The position numbers and the translations under genes were made by a program. Shown here piece after piece: positions 1 through 10,476 of a DNA stretch of 64,000 bases. The notes beneath the pieces are model-generated. The model ran no database searches and was not told the origin of the DNA. It saw only the letters and a program-made list of their open reading frames with translations. Every line of letters starts with the position of its first letter. The first letter of the stretch is position 1. The DNA is from JABDQA01 sp963759125. Lineage in GTDB: Bacteria; Desulfobacterota; Desulfobulbia; Desulfobulbales; Desulfocapsaceae. Location: the NCBI GenBank assembly GCA_963759125.1, contig CAVWXN010000006.1, positions 48,473 to 112,472 on the forward strand, in the 5' to 3' direction.

Positions 1-683
1 ACGATATAAAGGCGGCACTCAATGATGAAGTGCCGTTGCTGACGCTGACGGGTACCGACGGCTCCGGCAAGACAATGCTCTGCCGGATGGTTGAGCAGGA
101 GCTCAAAGATGATGCTGAAATACTTTTCTTTGATCAGGGCGCTGAATCGTTTGACGAGATAGTTAACCGCATTGCAGCCCAGGTGGAGCTGGAGGATACC
201 GAAGAGGTGTCCGACAGAAACACCAGATTGGAGAAAGCAGTCGAGATCCTGAACCAGGAGAACCGCCGGTTGATCATTATCCTTGACGGTGCGGAAAACA
301 TATTTCTGGCGACGCTGGAAAGAATCCGGAGGATGATAGATCAGGTTAATACCGAGCGGCTTTCGGTACAACTGCTATTCAGTGGGAGGCCGCTATTTTC
401 GCTGAATTTCAAACAGCTAGGAATCATCAGTTTCAAAATTGTCAAGGAAAAGCACTTCAGCCTCGACCCGCTCAATGGCAGGGATACGCATCTCTACCTT
501 AACCACTGCCTCGACGTTTCAGACACGGACGAGCAGAAACGATTTTCTCTGGCCCAAGCGGTGGAGATAGCAGACATTGCCCGAGGCAATTTCAGGCTCA
601 TCAACCAACTGGCTGGAAAATTTCTCGATCTGAAACGGTTGGCCAGTGAGGATGGTGCGGCGTTGGAAGATGAGTATGAGTGA
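1..683 (+). CDS. ExeA/GspA-like AAA ATPase (5' end missing)
   Basis: The gene is open at the left edge; reading starts at base 3. A Walker A motif, GTDGSGKT, lies almost at the start of the visible protein, and a Walker B-like strand, LIIILDGAE, follows about 75 residues later. A sensor-like segment (LLFSGRP) comes next, then a helical tail. This order fits the AAA ATPases of the ExeA/GspA (AAA_22) type, which couple ATP hydrolysis to cell-wall or secretion functions at the inner membrane. Only the ATPase domain is visible, so any N-terminal part is unknown. The stop overlaps the start of the SPOR-domain gene, so the two are probably translated together; an ATPase next to a SPOR protein suggests a role at the septum or in peptidoglycan, which is inference. 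Confidence 0.75.
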   Translation, partial: DIKAALNDEVPLLTLTGTDGSGKTMLCRMVEQELKDDAEILFFDQGAESFDEIVNRIAAQVELEDTEEVSDRNTRLEKAVEILNQENRRLIIILDGAENIFLATLERIRRMIDQVNTERLSVQLLFSGRPLFSLNFKQLGIISFKIVKEKHFSLDPLNGRDTHLYLNHCLDVSDTDEQKRFSLAQAVEIADIARGNFRLINQLAGKFLDLKRLASEDGAALEDEYE

Positions 684-2120
684 CGGTTCCGACTCGTCCG
701 GATTACATTCCAGACTTTCGACCGGATTGGGAAATGTCGATCTGGACTTTCTCAAAGTACCCAGGATTGGAGCCCGCTGGTATGCTGTCGGCGCCGTTAT
801 TGTCGCCTTAATTCTAATTAGGGTGCTGTTCTGGGGAGGAGATAATGATGAGTCAGAAAAGATCCCTGCAGCTGAAACTGTTCCCGAACTGACTCTTGAA
901 AAGGTAGAGCCGGATCCAATTGAACTTCCTCCGCCGTCACGGCCAGTGGAACCGCTGCAACCCCCTTCGCCGGCAATAGTCCAGGAAGAGCCGCAACTCC
1001 TGGTTGAAAAAGCTGGTCCAGAGAATGCTGTCGTGGAGGAGGCTGAAGAGACAGCCAATCGAAGTGCTCCGGAAGTGACCGCCGAAGAGACTCGTTGAAG
1101 ATCCGGGACCAGCTCGCCAGACAAGCGGAGCAATCAGTCCAGCAGGCCCCACCGATAGACGTAGCTCAGAGCCCAGTGAGGGCCGAGCAGGTAGAAAGCC
1201 AAGTAACTCAGGATGAGCCCCCAACTGAGCTGAAAGCGCCTGAGGAGCCTGCTGAAATTGTTGAATCAGCGCCAGCTCCTGTCCAGGAGGTCAGCACTGT
1301 GACCAAGACAGTTTCAGAGGAAACTGAGCCGGACGCCCCTTTGGAAACGGTCCCGGTTGAGGCTCCGGAAGAGCAGGAGCAAGAACCAGTGGCAGCGCAA
1401 AATCTTTCGGAAGAGCCAACACAAATTGAAAATTCCGTCTCGGCCGAATCGGCGACAATTCCAAAATTGACCGTTACGCCCAAGAAAAATACCACAACTG
1501 AATCGGTGCCTTTGGGTGTGGTCACTCTCCAAAGTGACAGCAAGAAAAAACCGGATCAGTTAGAGGCTGCTGCCTCTCCTGTCAAGCCAGAGACTGCTCC
1601 ACGTCAGCCCGCTTCGAGTGCACCTCAAGAAGTGCAGCCTCCGGCTACGGTTGAAAAACAAGACGAACCAGCAGCGGTTGTTCGGGAACCGGAGCGCGTC
1701 GCCTCTATCGATGCGACGCTGGAAAATGATAGAGGCCCGCTGCCTACTGGGCCAAATCGGCAAGCTGAGACAAAGGATTCCGGAGCCTATTTTGCCCAGC
1801 GTCTGGCAGCCGGTTCCCGCTGGTTGGTTGGAGGAAGCAAAAATAAGTATACGGTTCAACTCATGGTCCTGGACTCGAAGGATGCCCAGCAAAATGTCCG
1901 ATATATGCTCTCCGAAGAAGACTATCGGCCGATTATTGACAAGCTCTATATCCTCAGAAAATCCGGACAGCCCCAGACGGTGATGCTCTATTGGGGCGAG
2001 TTCGATTCTCCTGCCGAGGCCCGTCAGGCCAAAGATCAACTGCCGAATTTCTTAAGCCGGCTCGAACCGTTCGAGATTCCCGTCAAAGATGCGGTGGCCA
2101 AAGCCAGGGCCGGTCAGTAG
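670..2120 (+). CDS. Membrane-anchored SPOR-domain protein (one frameshift)
   Basis: Two overlapping reading frames make one protein of about 480 residues. The first (670-1098) has a short cytoplasmic N-terminus, one membrane segment (about residues 37-57) and an acidic, proline-rich linker. The second (1095-2120) continues the same linker composition and ends in a SPOR-like domain of about 75 residues beginning near KYTVQLMV. SPOR domains bind denuded peptidoglycan at the division septum. The frames meet at TTGA (1095-1098). Because the low-complexity linker carries on across the junction, a one-base deletion in the sequence is likelier than two genes, although coupled translation from TTG cannot be excluded. 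The start is ATG at 670 or 676, inside the end of the upstream ATPase gene. The ATPase/SPOR pairing resembles DamX-like loci. Confidence 0.7.
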
Positions 2121-2151
2121 AACCACAAATTCCCTGGACAGGAGCAGCTCG

Positions 2152-2937
2152 ATGCAGAACCTATCGACCAATGACTCTACCTATCAGAGTGTAAGTTCTG
2201 GAACCGGCGGCTCCAAGCCTCTCTTTCCAAGCCTGAGCTTCTATCCCCGTTTTCTGAAGGTGGTCTACCAATCGGCTGTTCTTGCCAAACAGGGGCAGTA
2301 TACCCCTGAAGTGTGGCAGGATTACTCTATCCAGGTCCTTCGGGCACTGGAATCAGTAGGTGTAGAGTTCGATGTGCGGGGGCTTGAACATCTAAAGGCG
2401 GTCGATGGTCCTGTCATTATTGTTGGCAATCACCTTAGCGTCCTGGAGACGGTCACTCTGCCTTCCTGGATTCTCCCCTACAAATCCTTCACCTACGTGA
2501 TAAAACAGAGTCTGCTTGAGGTCCCGGTGTTCAAGCACGTGATGAGCTCACGGAGTCCAATCGCCGTGACTAGGACAAATCCGCGACAGGATCTGAAGAC
2601 TGTGCTCGAACAAGGGGTTGAGCGAGTCTCTCGCAACCTGTCGATCATCGTCTTTCCTCAGACCACCAGGACAGCGTTTAACCCAGAACAGTTCAGCACC
2701 ATCGGTGTCAAACTGGCTCGCAGAGCAGGAATTCCCATTATCCCGCTGGCACTGCTCACCGATGCCTGGGAGAATGGGAAAATTTCCAAGGATTTTGGTA
2801 AAATCGTACCTTCCAGAAAAGTGTTTTTTGCTTTCGGAGAACCAATTCTGGTCGAGGGCAAGGGCCATGAAGAACACCAGCAGATCATCGAGTTCATCGA
2901 GTCGAATCTGGCCGTCTGGGAGCGGGAAAGAAAATAG
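2152..2937 (+). CDS. PlsC-like lysophospholipid acyltransferase with variant motifs
   Basis: This 261-residue protein resembles 1-acylglycerol-3-phosphate acyltransferases (PlsC/LPLAT), which transfer acyl chains to lysophospholipids at the inner membrane. The first block reads NHLSVLE (His94, Glu99), so the usual HX4D motif is HX4E. The third block reads FPQTTRT where the family has FPEGTR. A later block (KLARRAGIPIIPLAL) is typical. ATG 2152 is preferred because AGGAG lies about 8 bases upstream. The gene follows the SPOR gene by about 30 bases, probably in one operon. The altered catalytic block is shared, as far as I recall, with a deltaproteobacterial subfamily, so it may be a functional variant rather than decay. 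Confidence 0.8.
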   Translation: MQNLSTNDSTYQSVSSGTGGSKPLFPSLSFYPRFLKVVYQSAVLAKQGQYTPEVWQDYSIQVLRALESVGVEFDVRGLEHLKAVDGPVIIVGNHLSVLETVTLPSWILPYKSFTYVIKQSLLEVPVFKHVMSSRSPIAVTRTNPRQDLKTVLEQGVERVSRNLSIIVFPQTTRTAFNPEQFSTIGVKLARRAGIPIIPLALLTDAWENGKISKDFGKIVPSRKVFFAFGEPILVEGKGHEEHQQIIEFIESNLAVWERERK

Positions 2938-2953
2938 GAGCTGCTGCTCCGGC

Positions 2954-3901
2954 TTAAATGGTAAGTCCGAGGCGCCTGAGAAGAGAGCTCAGGTCACGCT
3001 GGTCGAGACGTTTCAGGCCGATTTTCTCCGCATATCCTAAGGCCTCACGATAATGTTCCGGGCTTATGCTCGTCTGCAGCTCCTTATGGGAGCCTATATT
3101 TCCGCAGGGGCGGTATTGGTCCATCACATTGACGTAGGTGTCTGCGGATATCTGCCGGACGATGAACTCTAAAATGGCCTTCGTTTCTTCAAGTCCACCG
3201 GGCATCAACAGATGCCTGATCAGCAGCCCATGGCTGGCGATTCCGTCCTGACCGATGTACAGATCACCTACCTGTCGATGCATTTCTTTGACGGCCTTCG
3301 AGGCTATCTCCGGATAGTCGGCAGCAGCGGCGTATTTCTCTGCACTCCGGCTTTCCCAGAACTTAAAATCCGGCATGTAAATATCGATCAGGCCATCGAG
3401 CAATAGTAGCGTCGATACAGAATCGTAGCCGCTGCTGTTGAATACCAGCGGCAGTTTCAGTCCGTTCTCGTAGGCCGGGATGAGCGCTTCGAGGATTTGG
3501 GGAACCACATGACCGGGAGTGACGAAATTTATGTTGTGGCAGCCTTGGGATTGGAGTTCCAGCATTATGGATGCGAATGTCTCGTCATCGACCTCGTTAC
3601 CTGCGGATGGATTATGGCTGATATCAAAGTTCTGACAGAAGCTGCAGCCGAGGCTGCAGCCGGAGAGAAATATAGTGCCCGATCCATGGCTGCCGACCAG
3701 GGGCTGCTCCTCTCCGAAATGGCTGTTGTAACTGGCGATCACTGCCTTGTCCGCCGTCCCGCATACCCCGGTCTCGCCTTCGAGCCGGTTAACGCCGCAT
3801 CGCCTCGGGCAGAGTGTGCAGTTGTGCAGCGCTTCGCTGGCCAACTGAGCCCGCTGCTTGAGAATGCCAGCTTCGTATAGTATCTGTCCTTTGCTCTGCA
3901 T
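2954..3901 (-). CDS. PflX-like radical SAM protein (COG1313 type)
   Basis: This 315-residue protein carries the radical SAM cluster motif CSLGCSFC (Cys82, Cys86, Cys89), which binds a 4Fe-4S cluster that cleaves S-adenosylmethionine. Before it is a second cysteine set (CTLCPRRC at 28-35, then Cys47), as in the PflX/COG1313 group related to pyruvate-formate-lyase activating enzymes. The substrate of this group is not generally known. ATG 3901 is chosen over a TTG two codons upstream. The gene begins 11 bases after the TolC-like gene ends, so it may be the last gene of the efflux operon, but a functional link is not evident. It is convergent with the acyltransferase gene. Confidence 0.8.
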   Translation of the reverse strand: MQSKGQILYEAGILKQRAQLASEALHNCTLCPRRCGVNRLEGETGVCGTADKAVIASYNSHFGEEQPLVGSHGSGTIFLSGCSLGCSFCQNFDISHNPSAGNEVDDETFASIMLELQSQGCHNINFVTPGHVVPQILEALIPAYENGLKLPLVFNSSGYDSVSTLLLLDGLIDIYMPDFKFWESRSAEKYAAAADYPEIASKAVKEMHRQVGDLYIGQDGIASHGLLIRHLLMPGGLEETKAILEFIVRQISADTYVNVMDQYRPCGNIGSHKELQTSISPEHYREALGYAEKIGLKRLDQRDLSSLLRRLGLTI

Positions 3902-3912
3902 CGACAATCCGT

Positions 3913-5365
3913 TCAGGGGATGGTGATGGTGCCCTGGATGCGGTCAAGCTCTGCGAGGGATTGAGCATAGACCACTTTCGAACGGTTCTCATTTGACAGG
4001 GCCCGGGAAAAATCCTGCTGGGCGATAAGCACGTCGAGGGTGGTCGATCGTCCGGCTTCGAATTTTATCTGTTCCGCTTCCAGCCGCTTTTCCGTAGCAA
4101 TCGAGGTTTTGCGGGTTGCTTCGACGGCCTTGAGGGCCAGCAGGACATCTCTGACAGTGCTCCTGACCGAACGTTTGATCTCCAGTTTCAACAACTCCAT
4201 GCTGGTCTTGCTTTTGTTATGTGCCGCCAGAGCCTGGCGGTACTGGCCCTCGGCCTGGGAGTTGTTCAGGGGACGAGAAAAACTGAGTCCCACCTGCCAA
4301 CGGGTATCGCCATCGGAGAAAGAGTCGCCCAATGCCGTCGAATAGTCCTCCGCCCTGGCTCCATAACCCAGTGTTCCGAGAATGTCGACTGAGGGTTTGC
4401 GATTGTTTTCAGCCTTGTTCTAATTGGTACTCTGCCGATTTGATCTGCAGCGTCGCCGCCTGCAGATCGGGACGGTTCTCCAGGGCACTTTCGTATACCT
4501 GGATGACGTCAGGCTGCACTGGCTCAGTGGATGGTTTGTCGAGAGGTCTCAGGGGAATGAGCCAGTCTTCACTGTTCATCAATAGTTTTAGGTTGTCCTC
4601 GGCAAAACCGACTTCCCTCTCGCCGGTTATCAGATCCTGTTCCCGCTGGGCGACTTCGGATTCGGGTTGAAACAGGTCGATGGCTGCCAGCTTGCCCGCA
4701 TCGATCTTGGCAGCCGTGTCATCTCTCAATTTTTGAGCCAGCGTCAGTGAGAGATTCAGCACTTCAAGGTTCTGATGGGCGAAGACCAACTCCCAATAGG
4801 CCTGCTTGACCTGGGCTGCGAGATCGGCCGCATCGCTGTCCACCAGGTAGGAGGAGGCCTCGAGCTGGGTCTTGGCGCTGTTCAGATCAGCCATCTGTGC
4901 ATCTCTGCCGAACCCCTTGAGCAGCGGCTGACGCAGTTCCAGGGTCAGATCGCTGTTATAGATAGGGTCAAAGAAGTAGAGATCCGAATCGGTGTCCAGG
5001 TTGCCGTTGTTCCAGGACAACCCCATCTCGGTACCTGGAGTGAACCGTTTTTGCACACCGGCGTTCCAAAGCGCACTGTTTTCATCGGTACCGACGAATT
5101 CACTTACCGGTGTCTCGCTCTTGCCGCCAGCACCGATCTCTCCGGTCAGCTGGTAATCGAATGTTCCTTCGGCGGCCTGGGCGGTGCCTTCGGCACTAAC
5201 GACGTTTTCTTTGCTTAATCTCAAACCGAGGTTTTTAAGCAGTGCGGTCTGCACAGCCTCTCCCAGGCTGAGATTGATGCTCTGCTGTTCAGCGCCTGAG
5301 ACGGAGGCGACTAAACAGAGCAATAAACAAAGACCAGGGATACGTAGGACAGATAAAGTGCGCAT
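3913..5365 (-). CDS. TolC-family outer-membrane efflux channel (one frameshift)
   Basis: The product is the outer-membrane channel of a tripartite RND pump. An N-terminal signal peptide (about residues 1-24, ending near VSGAEQ) precedes the first repeat, which ends at 4409. The second repeat continues in another frame: reading from about 4425, translation gives NKAENNRKPSVDILG and then a typical amphipathic coiled-coil segment to the stop at 3913. The frame change near 4425-4430 is equivalent to one extra base. The rejoined length of about 484 residues is normal for the family. The ATG overlaps the stop of the RND gene in a TAATG arrangement, implying translational coupling. Confidence 0.8.
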
Positions 5366-8300
5366 TATTTCGGTTCCTTAGGAAGAAGAGGTTCTCCGGC
5401 CAGATAGGGATACGGCTTCCAGTAGAAGTTTTTGACTCTATCAGCGAGGCGCTGCCTGAAATCAGAGGCCTGCTCCAAAAGATAATAGAGTGTCGGCACC
5501 ACGATCAGGGTCAGAAAGGTCGCAACCATCAGACCAAAGATGACGACCACGGCCATCGAACGCCACCACTGGCTCGATTCGCTGACCCAGGAAATCGATA
5601 AGGTGTGAAAATCGAATGACACCCCGGTCACCATCGGGATCAGTCCCAAAATGGTGGTGACGGCAGTCAGCAGAACCGGCCGCAGCCGGGTCGCCCCGGC
5701 AGAAATAACCGCATCGCGCAGTTCATACCCCCGTGCCCTCAGTTTGTTGGTGTAGTCAATCAGTACAATCGCATTGTTGACGACGACTCCAGCCAGGGAG
5801 ATGACACCGACACCGGTCATGATAATGCCGAACGGCTGGCGGAAGAGTGCCAGCCCCAGAAATGCACCTCCCAATGAGAGTATGACCGAGGTCATGATAA
5901 TAAACGGCTGGCTTACCGAGTTAAACATTGAAACCAGGATCAAGAAGATCAACAGCAGGGCGACCAGAAATGCTTTGGTCAAGAAATCCTCCGACTCCTT
6001 CTGGAATTCAAATTCTCCGGTAAATTTGACCGAATAACCAGGAGGAAGAGGAAATTGGGCGAGGTATTTCTCTGCCTCGGCCCTGGCTACCGGTCCGGGG
6101 ATTTTGGCCTCGTCTACATTGGCTTTGACGGTTACCACCCGCTCGTTATTGATTCGGTTAATGTTACCGATGGATCCGGCAAAGGTGACATCTGCTATGG
6201 TCGAGAGGGGAACCAGTTCGCCGGACGGTGTCGGCAGCATCAGTTCATGCAGCACGTTGACCACTTTGCGATCGGCTTCCTTGAGTTGCACGGTAATGTC
6301 GTAATCGTCGTCTCCTTCGCGAAAAGAGGAGACTTCCAGCCCGTTGTAAGCGCTTTTCAGCGCAAAACCAATCATGTTGGTGGTCATGCCGAACAGAGCG
6401 GCTTTCTGGCGGTCGATCACCACCTGCACCGACGGTATTCCCTCGACAAAATCATCCCGGACATCTTCCACGTGGGGAATTGTGACGAGAACATCTTTGA
6501 TTTTTTTAGCGATTTCACCCAATACCGTAAAATTATCCCCGGCAATTTCTATGTTGATCGGAGCTCCGGTAGGCGGTCCGCCTGCTTCTTTGGCGATTGT
6601 GATCTTGCCGCCTGGAATATCTTTGACACGATCCCGGATATCTTCCACATCGATCTGGGAAGAACGATAGCGATCCTGCATTTCGATAAAGCGGACACCG
6701 ATATGGTTCGGAGTATTGGCAGAGAAGGAAGAACCACCTCCGGAAACCACGGTGGCTCTGGAGTAGATGCTTTCTACATTTTTAAGCTCGCTGGGGCCAA
6801 TAGTGGTTGACGGCCGTTCACCCATGTCATGCTGTTCTTGGTGATAAGGCGGTGAGCGGGGTTATGTCTGGGTCAATCGGACTGCCGTCTGTATGGGTCT
6901 CTACATCGCTTAGCGAAAACTCGACGCGCTTGGTTATCTGGTCAATGTAGTCAATGTCAGCACCTTCAGGCACATCGATATTTACATAAATGCCGGCCGG
7001 GTCAAGGTCGGGAAAAAACTCCACTGGTTTTTGCAAGCCGACCACCACGAGCCAGCCCTGAAACATTAGAATCAATACGCAGAAGGCGATGGCGATGATG
7101 GTAAACGGAGTGTTCAGCGCCTTCAATAACGTTCTGGTGTAACTGGTTAGTAATAGGCCTTTTATTTGAACAGGTTTTTCGATGGCTGTGGAAATCTGAT
7201 CATAGTTTGTTGCCTGTGCCTGGGACGTTGGATTTTTCAGCTTCATGAAAAGCGAAACCATGGCGGGGTTGATGACCATGGCAACAAAGAGGCTGGACGA
7301 AAGCGTAACAATCAAAGTCAGCGGCAGATAACTCATGAATTCACCCATGATGCCCGGCCAGAAAAGCATGGGTGAGAAGGCGGCAAGTGTGGTCAGGGTG
7401 GACCCCATGACCGGATAGGCAACCTCTGCTGTCGCCTTCATGGCCGCGTCAACCCGGGACGCTCCCTGCTCCATGAAGCGATAGGAGTTTTCCACGATAA
7501 CAATGGCATTATCAACAAGCATGCCCAGGGCCAGGGTCAGGCTGAACAGCGTGACCACGTTCAGCGTTATTCCCATGAATGTGCAGCACGCTGAAAGAGA
7601 GCAGCATCGAAAATGGAATGGCCAGGCTTACCAGCAGGGCATTGCGAATGCCCATGACCAGGAATATGACGATCAGCACCAGCACCAGGCCGGTGAGAAT
7701 GTTGTTCTCCAGGTCTGCCACCATATTCTTTGATTTCCTTAGACTTATCCATAACTTTGGTAATCTCGGTGCCCTGGGGCCAGCTTATTCGCGATTCATC
7801 TATTATCTGATCGACTGCGTTGCTGATTTTGACAATATTTTCACCGGTACGCTTTTTCACTGCGATATTCACTGCATCCCTGCCATTTAGGCGGGCGCGT
7901 GAGGTCTCTTCTTTGAATCCGTCAATAACGTTGGCCACATCCTTCAGGTAGACGGGTTCACCATCGTGAACCGTGAGGACCAGACCGTAAATTTCTTCGG
8001 GTGATTTGAATTCTCCCGGTACCCTGAAGCTGAAAACGTCCATTGCCCAGACGAATGGCACCACCTGAGGTGTTCTGGTTTTCGCTGTAGACAACCGATT
8101 GAAAATCGTTGATTGACAAGCCGTAATGGGCAAGTTTCTCCGAATTCGACTTCAACCCTGATTTCCCTTTCAAGCCCGCCGGTGACATCAACTTCAAGTA
8201 CACCGCTGATTGCCTCGATGTCATCTTCCAGATCGTCAGCGATCTTTTTCAGACAGGGGAGTCCGCAGGTGCCGGAAAGCGAAAAGACCACAATCGGCAT

Positions 8301-8708
8301 CTCGGAGAAATTCACTTCAAATACTGTGGGGTCGTCCTCAAGGTCACTGGGTAGTTCGCCAATGGCTTCGTCTACTTTGTCCTTGACGTCCTGCAGAGCC
8401 TTGTCGATATCGGTTCCCGTGATAAATTCAACGTTGATGGAAGAAAGTCCTTCGGCACTGACCGATTGTATCTTTTTGAGACCGTCAAGGCCTTTAAGCT
8501 TTTTCTCGATCTCAATGGTAACTCCAGTTTCCATATCGGTAGGGGACACCCCGCGGTAGCTGGTCGAAACAAAGACATTGGGGATCGTGATATCAGGATC
8601 ACTCTCCCGCGGCAGGACCAGGTAAGAATAAACGCCAACAATGATCAGCAGCAGGGCAAGGACAACGACGGTCGTGCTTTTTCTGACGGCGGTATCGGAA
8701 ATAATCAT
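5365..8708 (-). CDS. RND efflux pump inner-membrane subunit (AcrB/MexB family), five frameshifts
   Basis: The locus has the normal length of an RND permease (about 1,110 residues). Its N-terminus has the first membrane helix (about residues 10-30). Conserved blocks follow in order: a pore-domain segment, GGAIRLGNGRF, a helix run ending ALGMLVDNAIVIVENSYR, and a C-terminal membrane domain with GVVVNNAIVLIDY. To read it through, the frame must change near 8140, 8055, 7735, 7585 and 6835, each time as if one base were extra. No other stop codons interrupt the frames. It is either heavily affected by sequencing indels or a recent pseudogene. The start overlaps the adaptor stop (ATGA), and the end overlaps the TolC start. 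The substrate cannot be told from the sequence. Confidence 0.8.
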
Positions 8709-9856
8709 AGCGAATATTCTCCCGGATCGGTGATCACTTTTACCACTTGTACCTTGCGGCCATCTTCAACGTCGCGGTGCCCCTCAACCACCACGTGCTC
8801 TCCGGGATCAAGCCCTTCTAAGATTTCGATCATCCAGCCTTCCATGATGCCGGTTTTGACATCGCGTTTTTCCACCACCCCATCATTTTCTACAAAGATG
8901 TATTGTTCATCGTTGCGGGAGATGATGGAGTAAAAGGGGATGGCAAGCGCTTCCTTACTGCTCTGCTTGACTATATCAGCTCTGACGAACATGCCTGGCA
9001 GAATGGTGTGATCTGGATTGTCCAACTCGAGCTCCAGACGGTAGAGTCGGGCAAGTGTTTCTGGTGATGATGATATAAAATGAATCTTGCCGCTTACTAC
9101 GTATTCACCAAGGGCTTTGATTTCCACGTTCACCTCGCTGAGCTTACGCACTGCCGTGACATCCGACTCAGGAATGCCGATCACCGCTTTGACCCGGTCG
9201 AGCTGCAGTATCTCACCGATAGGGTCACCGACTCCGAGAAACATACCTGTTTTGGCATTCAGTCGTCGAACAACACCGTCAATCGGTGCCTTGACCATGC
9301 AGCGCTCATAGCGCAATTGAGCGTTGTCGAGATCGGCCTTGGCCGTCTGCATCCCGGTTTCACGCGCTTCAAGTTCTGCGGGAGGAATAACCCCTTTGGC
9401 GTATACTGATTTATCGCGTTCATAATCTGCCTTGGCCAGCTTATACGCGGCTTGAGCCCGTTCAAGTGCAATCCGATAATCGTCGGATTCGATTTTAAGC
9501 AGAATGTCGCCTTTCTTGACCGTGTCTCCTTCGTTGACCAGGACTTCTTCAACTGTTCCGGCTATTTTGGCGGTGAGATCCAGATAGGTCCAGGCTTCAA
9601 TGGAACCGGGCAGGTTGAGGCGGTTGCTGATGGTGGTCGGTAAGGCCTGCATAACCACCGTATTGACCGGCGGCCGCTCCTGCTTGATCGCCGCTTCCTG
9701 TTCCGCCTGAATGGCGGCCTTTTTATCGCTGATAGTGTAAAAGAGCATGACGATCAATACGGCCATACCCAGAAGCACGAAACGGGGGAAGTTGTACCAG
9801 AAGAAAAAGACGATTTTCCCCCGCATTGATTTTGGCTTTTCATAGTCAGTTTTCAT
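8705..9856 (-). CDS. RND periplasmic adaptor (membrane fusion protein, HlyD/AcrA family)
   Basis: This 383-residue protein has one N-terminal membrane segment (about residues 22-42), a lipoyl-like barrel around GTVEEVLVNEGDTVKKGDILL, an alpha-helical hairpin (ERAQAAYKLAKADYERD), then the second barrel half (MVKAPIDGVVRRL) and a C-terminal beta domain. This is the order in AcrA-type adaptors that link the pump to the TolC channel. ATG 9856 is preferred because GGTGAT lies just upstream and the protein then begins with a short cytoplasmic stretch; longer versions would overlap the regulator gene. Unlike its two partner genes it is intact. It starts 20 bases after the TetR gene ends. Confidence 0.9.
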   Translation of the reverse strand: MKTDYEKPKSMRGKIVFFFWYNFPRFVLLGMAVLIVMLFYTISDKKAAIQAEQEAAIKQERPPVNTVVMQALPTTISNRLNLPGSIEAWTYLDLTAKIAGTVEEVLVNEGDTVKKGDILLKIESDDYRIALERAQAAYKLAKADYERDKSVYAKGVIPPAELEARETGMQTAKADLDNAQLRYERCMVKAPIDGVVRRLNAKTGMFLGVGDPIGEILQLDRVKAVIGIPESDVTAVRKLSEVNVEIKALGEYVVSGKIHFISSSPETLARLYRLELELDNPDHTILPGMFVRADIVKQSSKEALAIPFYSIISRNDEQYIFVENDGVVEKRDVKTGIMEGWMIEILEGLDPGEHVVVEGHRDVEDGRKVQVVKVITDPGEYSL

Positions 9857-9876
9857 TATTATCACCGGATAAGAAA

Positions 9877-10476
9877 TTATGGAGCAAGACCTTCTAAAGT
9901 CTGAGTAATCATGGTTTCCATGGCGTCGGGAATGTTTTCCGTGGGTACCATGCCGGTATACCAGCATGACAGCAGCAGAAGATAGATCGCATAAACATGG
10001 CCCGAGATGTGCAGCAGTTCAAGGTCCTGGCGCAGTTCACCGAGTTCCTGGGCCCGCTGATAAATGGGGTAGAGCATATCGAAATAGTCGTTCTGCACTT
10101 GAAAATCTTCCTCGGCCAGGGGGTCTTTGGGAAACACTTTCTCATGCAGATAGACCCTGCCGAATTCCTTGTGCTCGGTGACATAGTTGAAATCGGCCAT
10201 GAAGATAATCATCAATTGTTCGATGAGCGGCGTATCGGGATTGGACTTAGCGGCCAGTTCACTTCTGGCAAAGTCGAGCTGGTCATCACAGAAAGCCTTG
10301 ACTATGTCTCTCTTGGTCTCGAAGTAGCTGTAGATTGTCCCTTTGCCGATTCCCGCTTCTCTGGCCAGTTCTTCTATCGACGTCTGCTCGAACCCTTTTT
10401 GTGAAAAGAGCTTAACGGCTGAATCGAGGATGCATCGTCTGGTTTTGATCTTGTTTTGTTCCCTTATAGAGCTCAT
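9877..10476 (-). CDS. TetR-family transcriptional regulator of the efflux operon
   Basis: This 199-residue protein starts with a TetR-type helix-turn-helix (about residues 11-57), including SIEELAREAGIGKGTIYSYF, followed by an all-helical ligand-binding domain. It is the first gene of the operon TetR-adaptor-pump-channel. Three repeats resembling TetR operators lie 110-175 bases upstream of its start, so autoregulated repression of the whole operon, relieved by a pump substrate, is the likely arrangement (inference from the family and layout). Confidence 0.88.
   Translation of the reverse strand: MSSIREQNKIKTRRCILDSAVKLFSQKGFEQTSIEELAREAGIGKGTIYSYFETKRDIVKAFCDDQLDFARSELAAKSNPDTPLIEQLMIIFMADFNYVTEHKEFGRVYLHEKVFPKDPLAEEDFQVQNDYFDMLYPIYQRAQELGELRQDLELLHISGHVYAIYLLLLSCWYTGMVPTENIPDAMETMITQTLEGLAP

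Noticed and set aside
1095..1098. TTGA junction in the SPOR gene as programmed coupling of two genes
   Set aside because: The linker composition continues unbroken and many other genes in the window show single-base breaks, so a sequence error is likelier.
519..2039. Several long minus-strand frames opposite the SPOR gene
   Set aside because: They mirror the skewed codon use of the Glu/Pro-rich linker on the other strand; no domain or ribosome site supports them.
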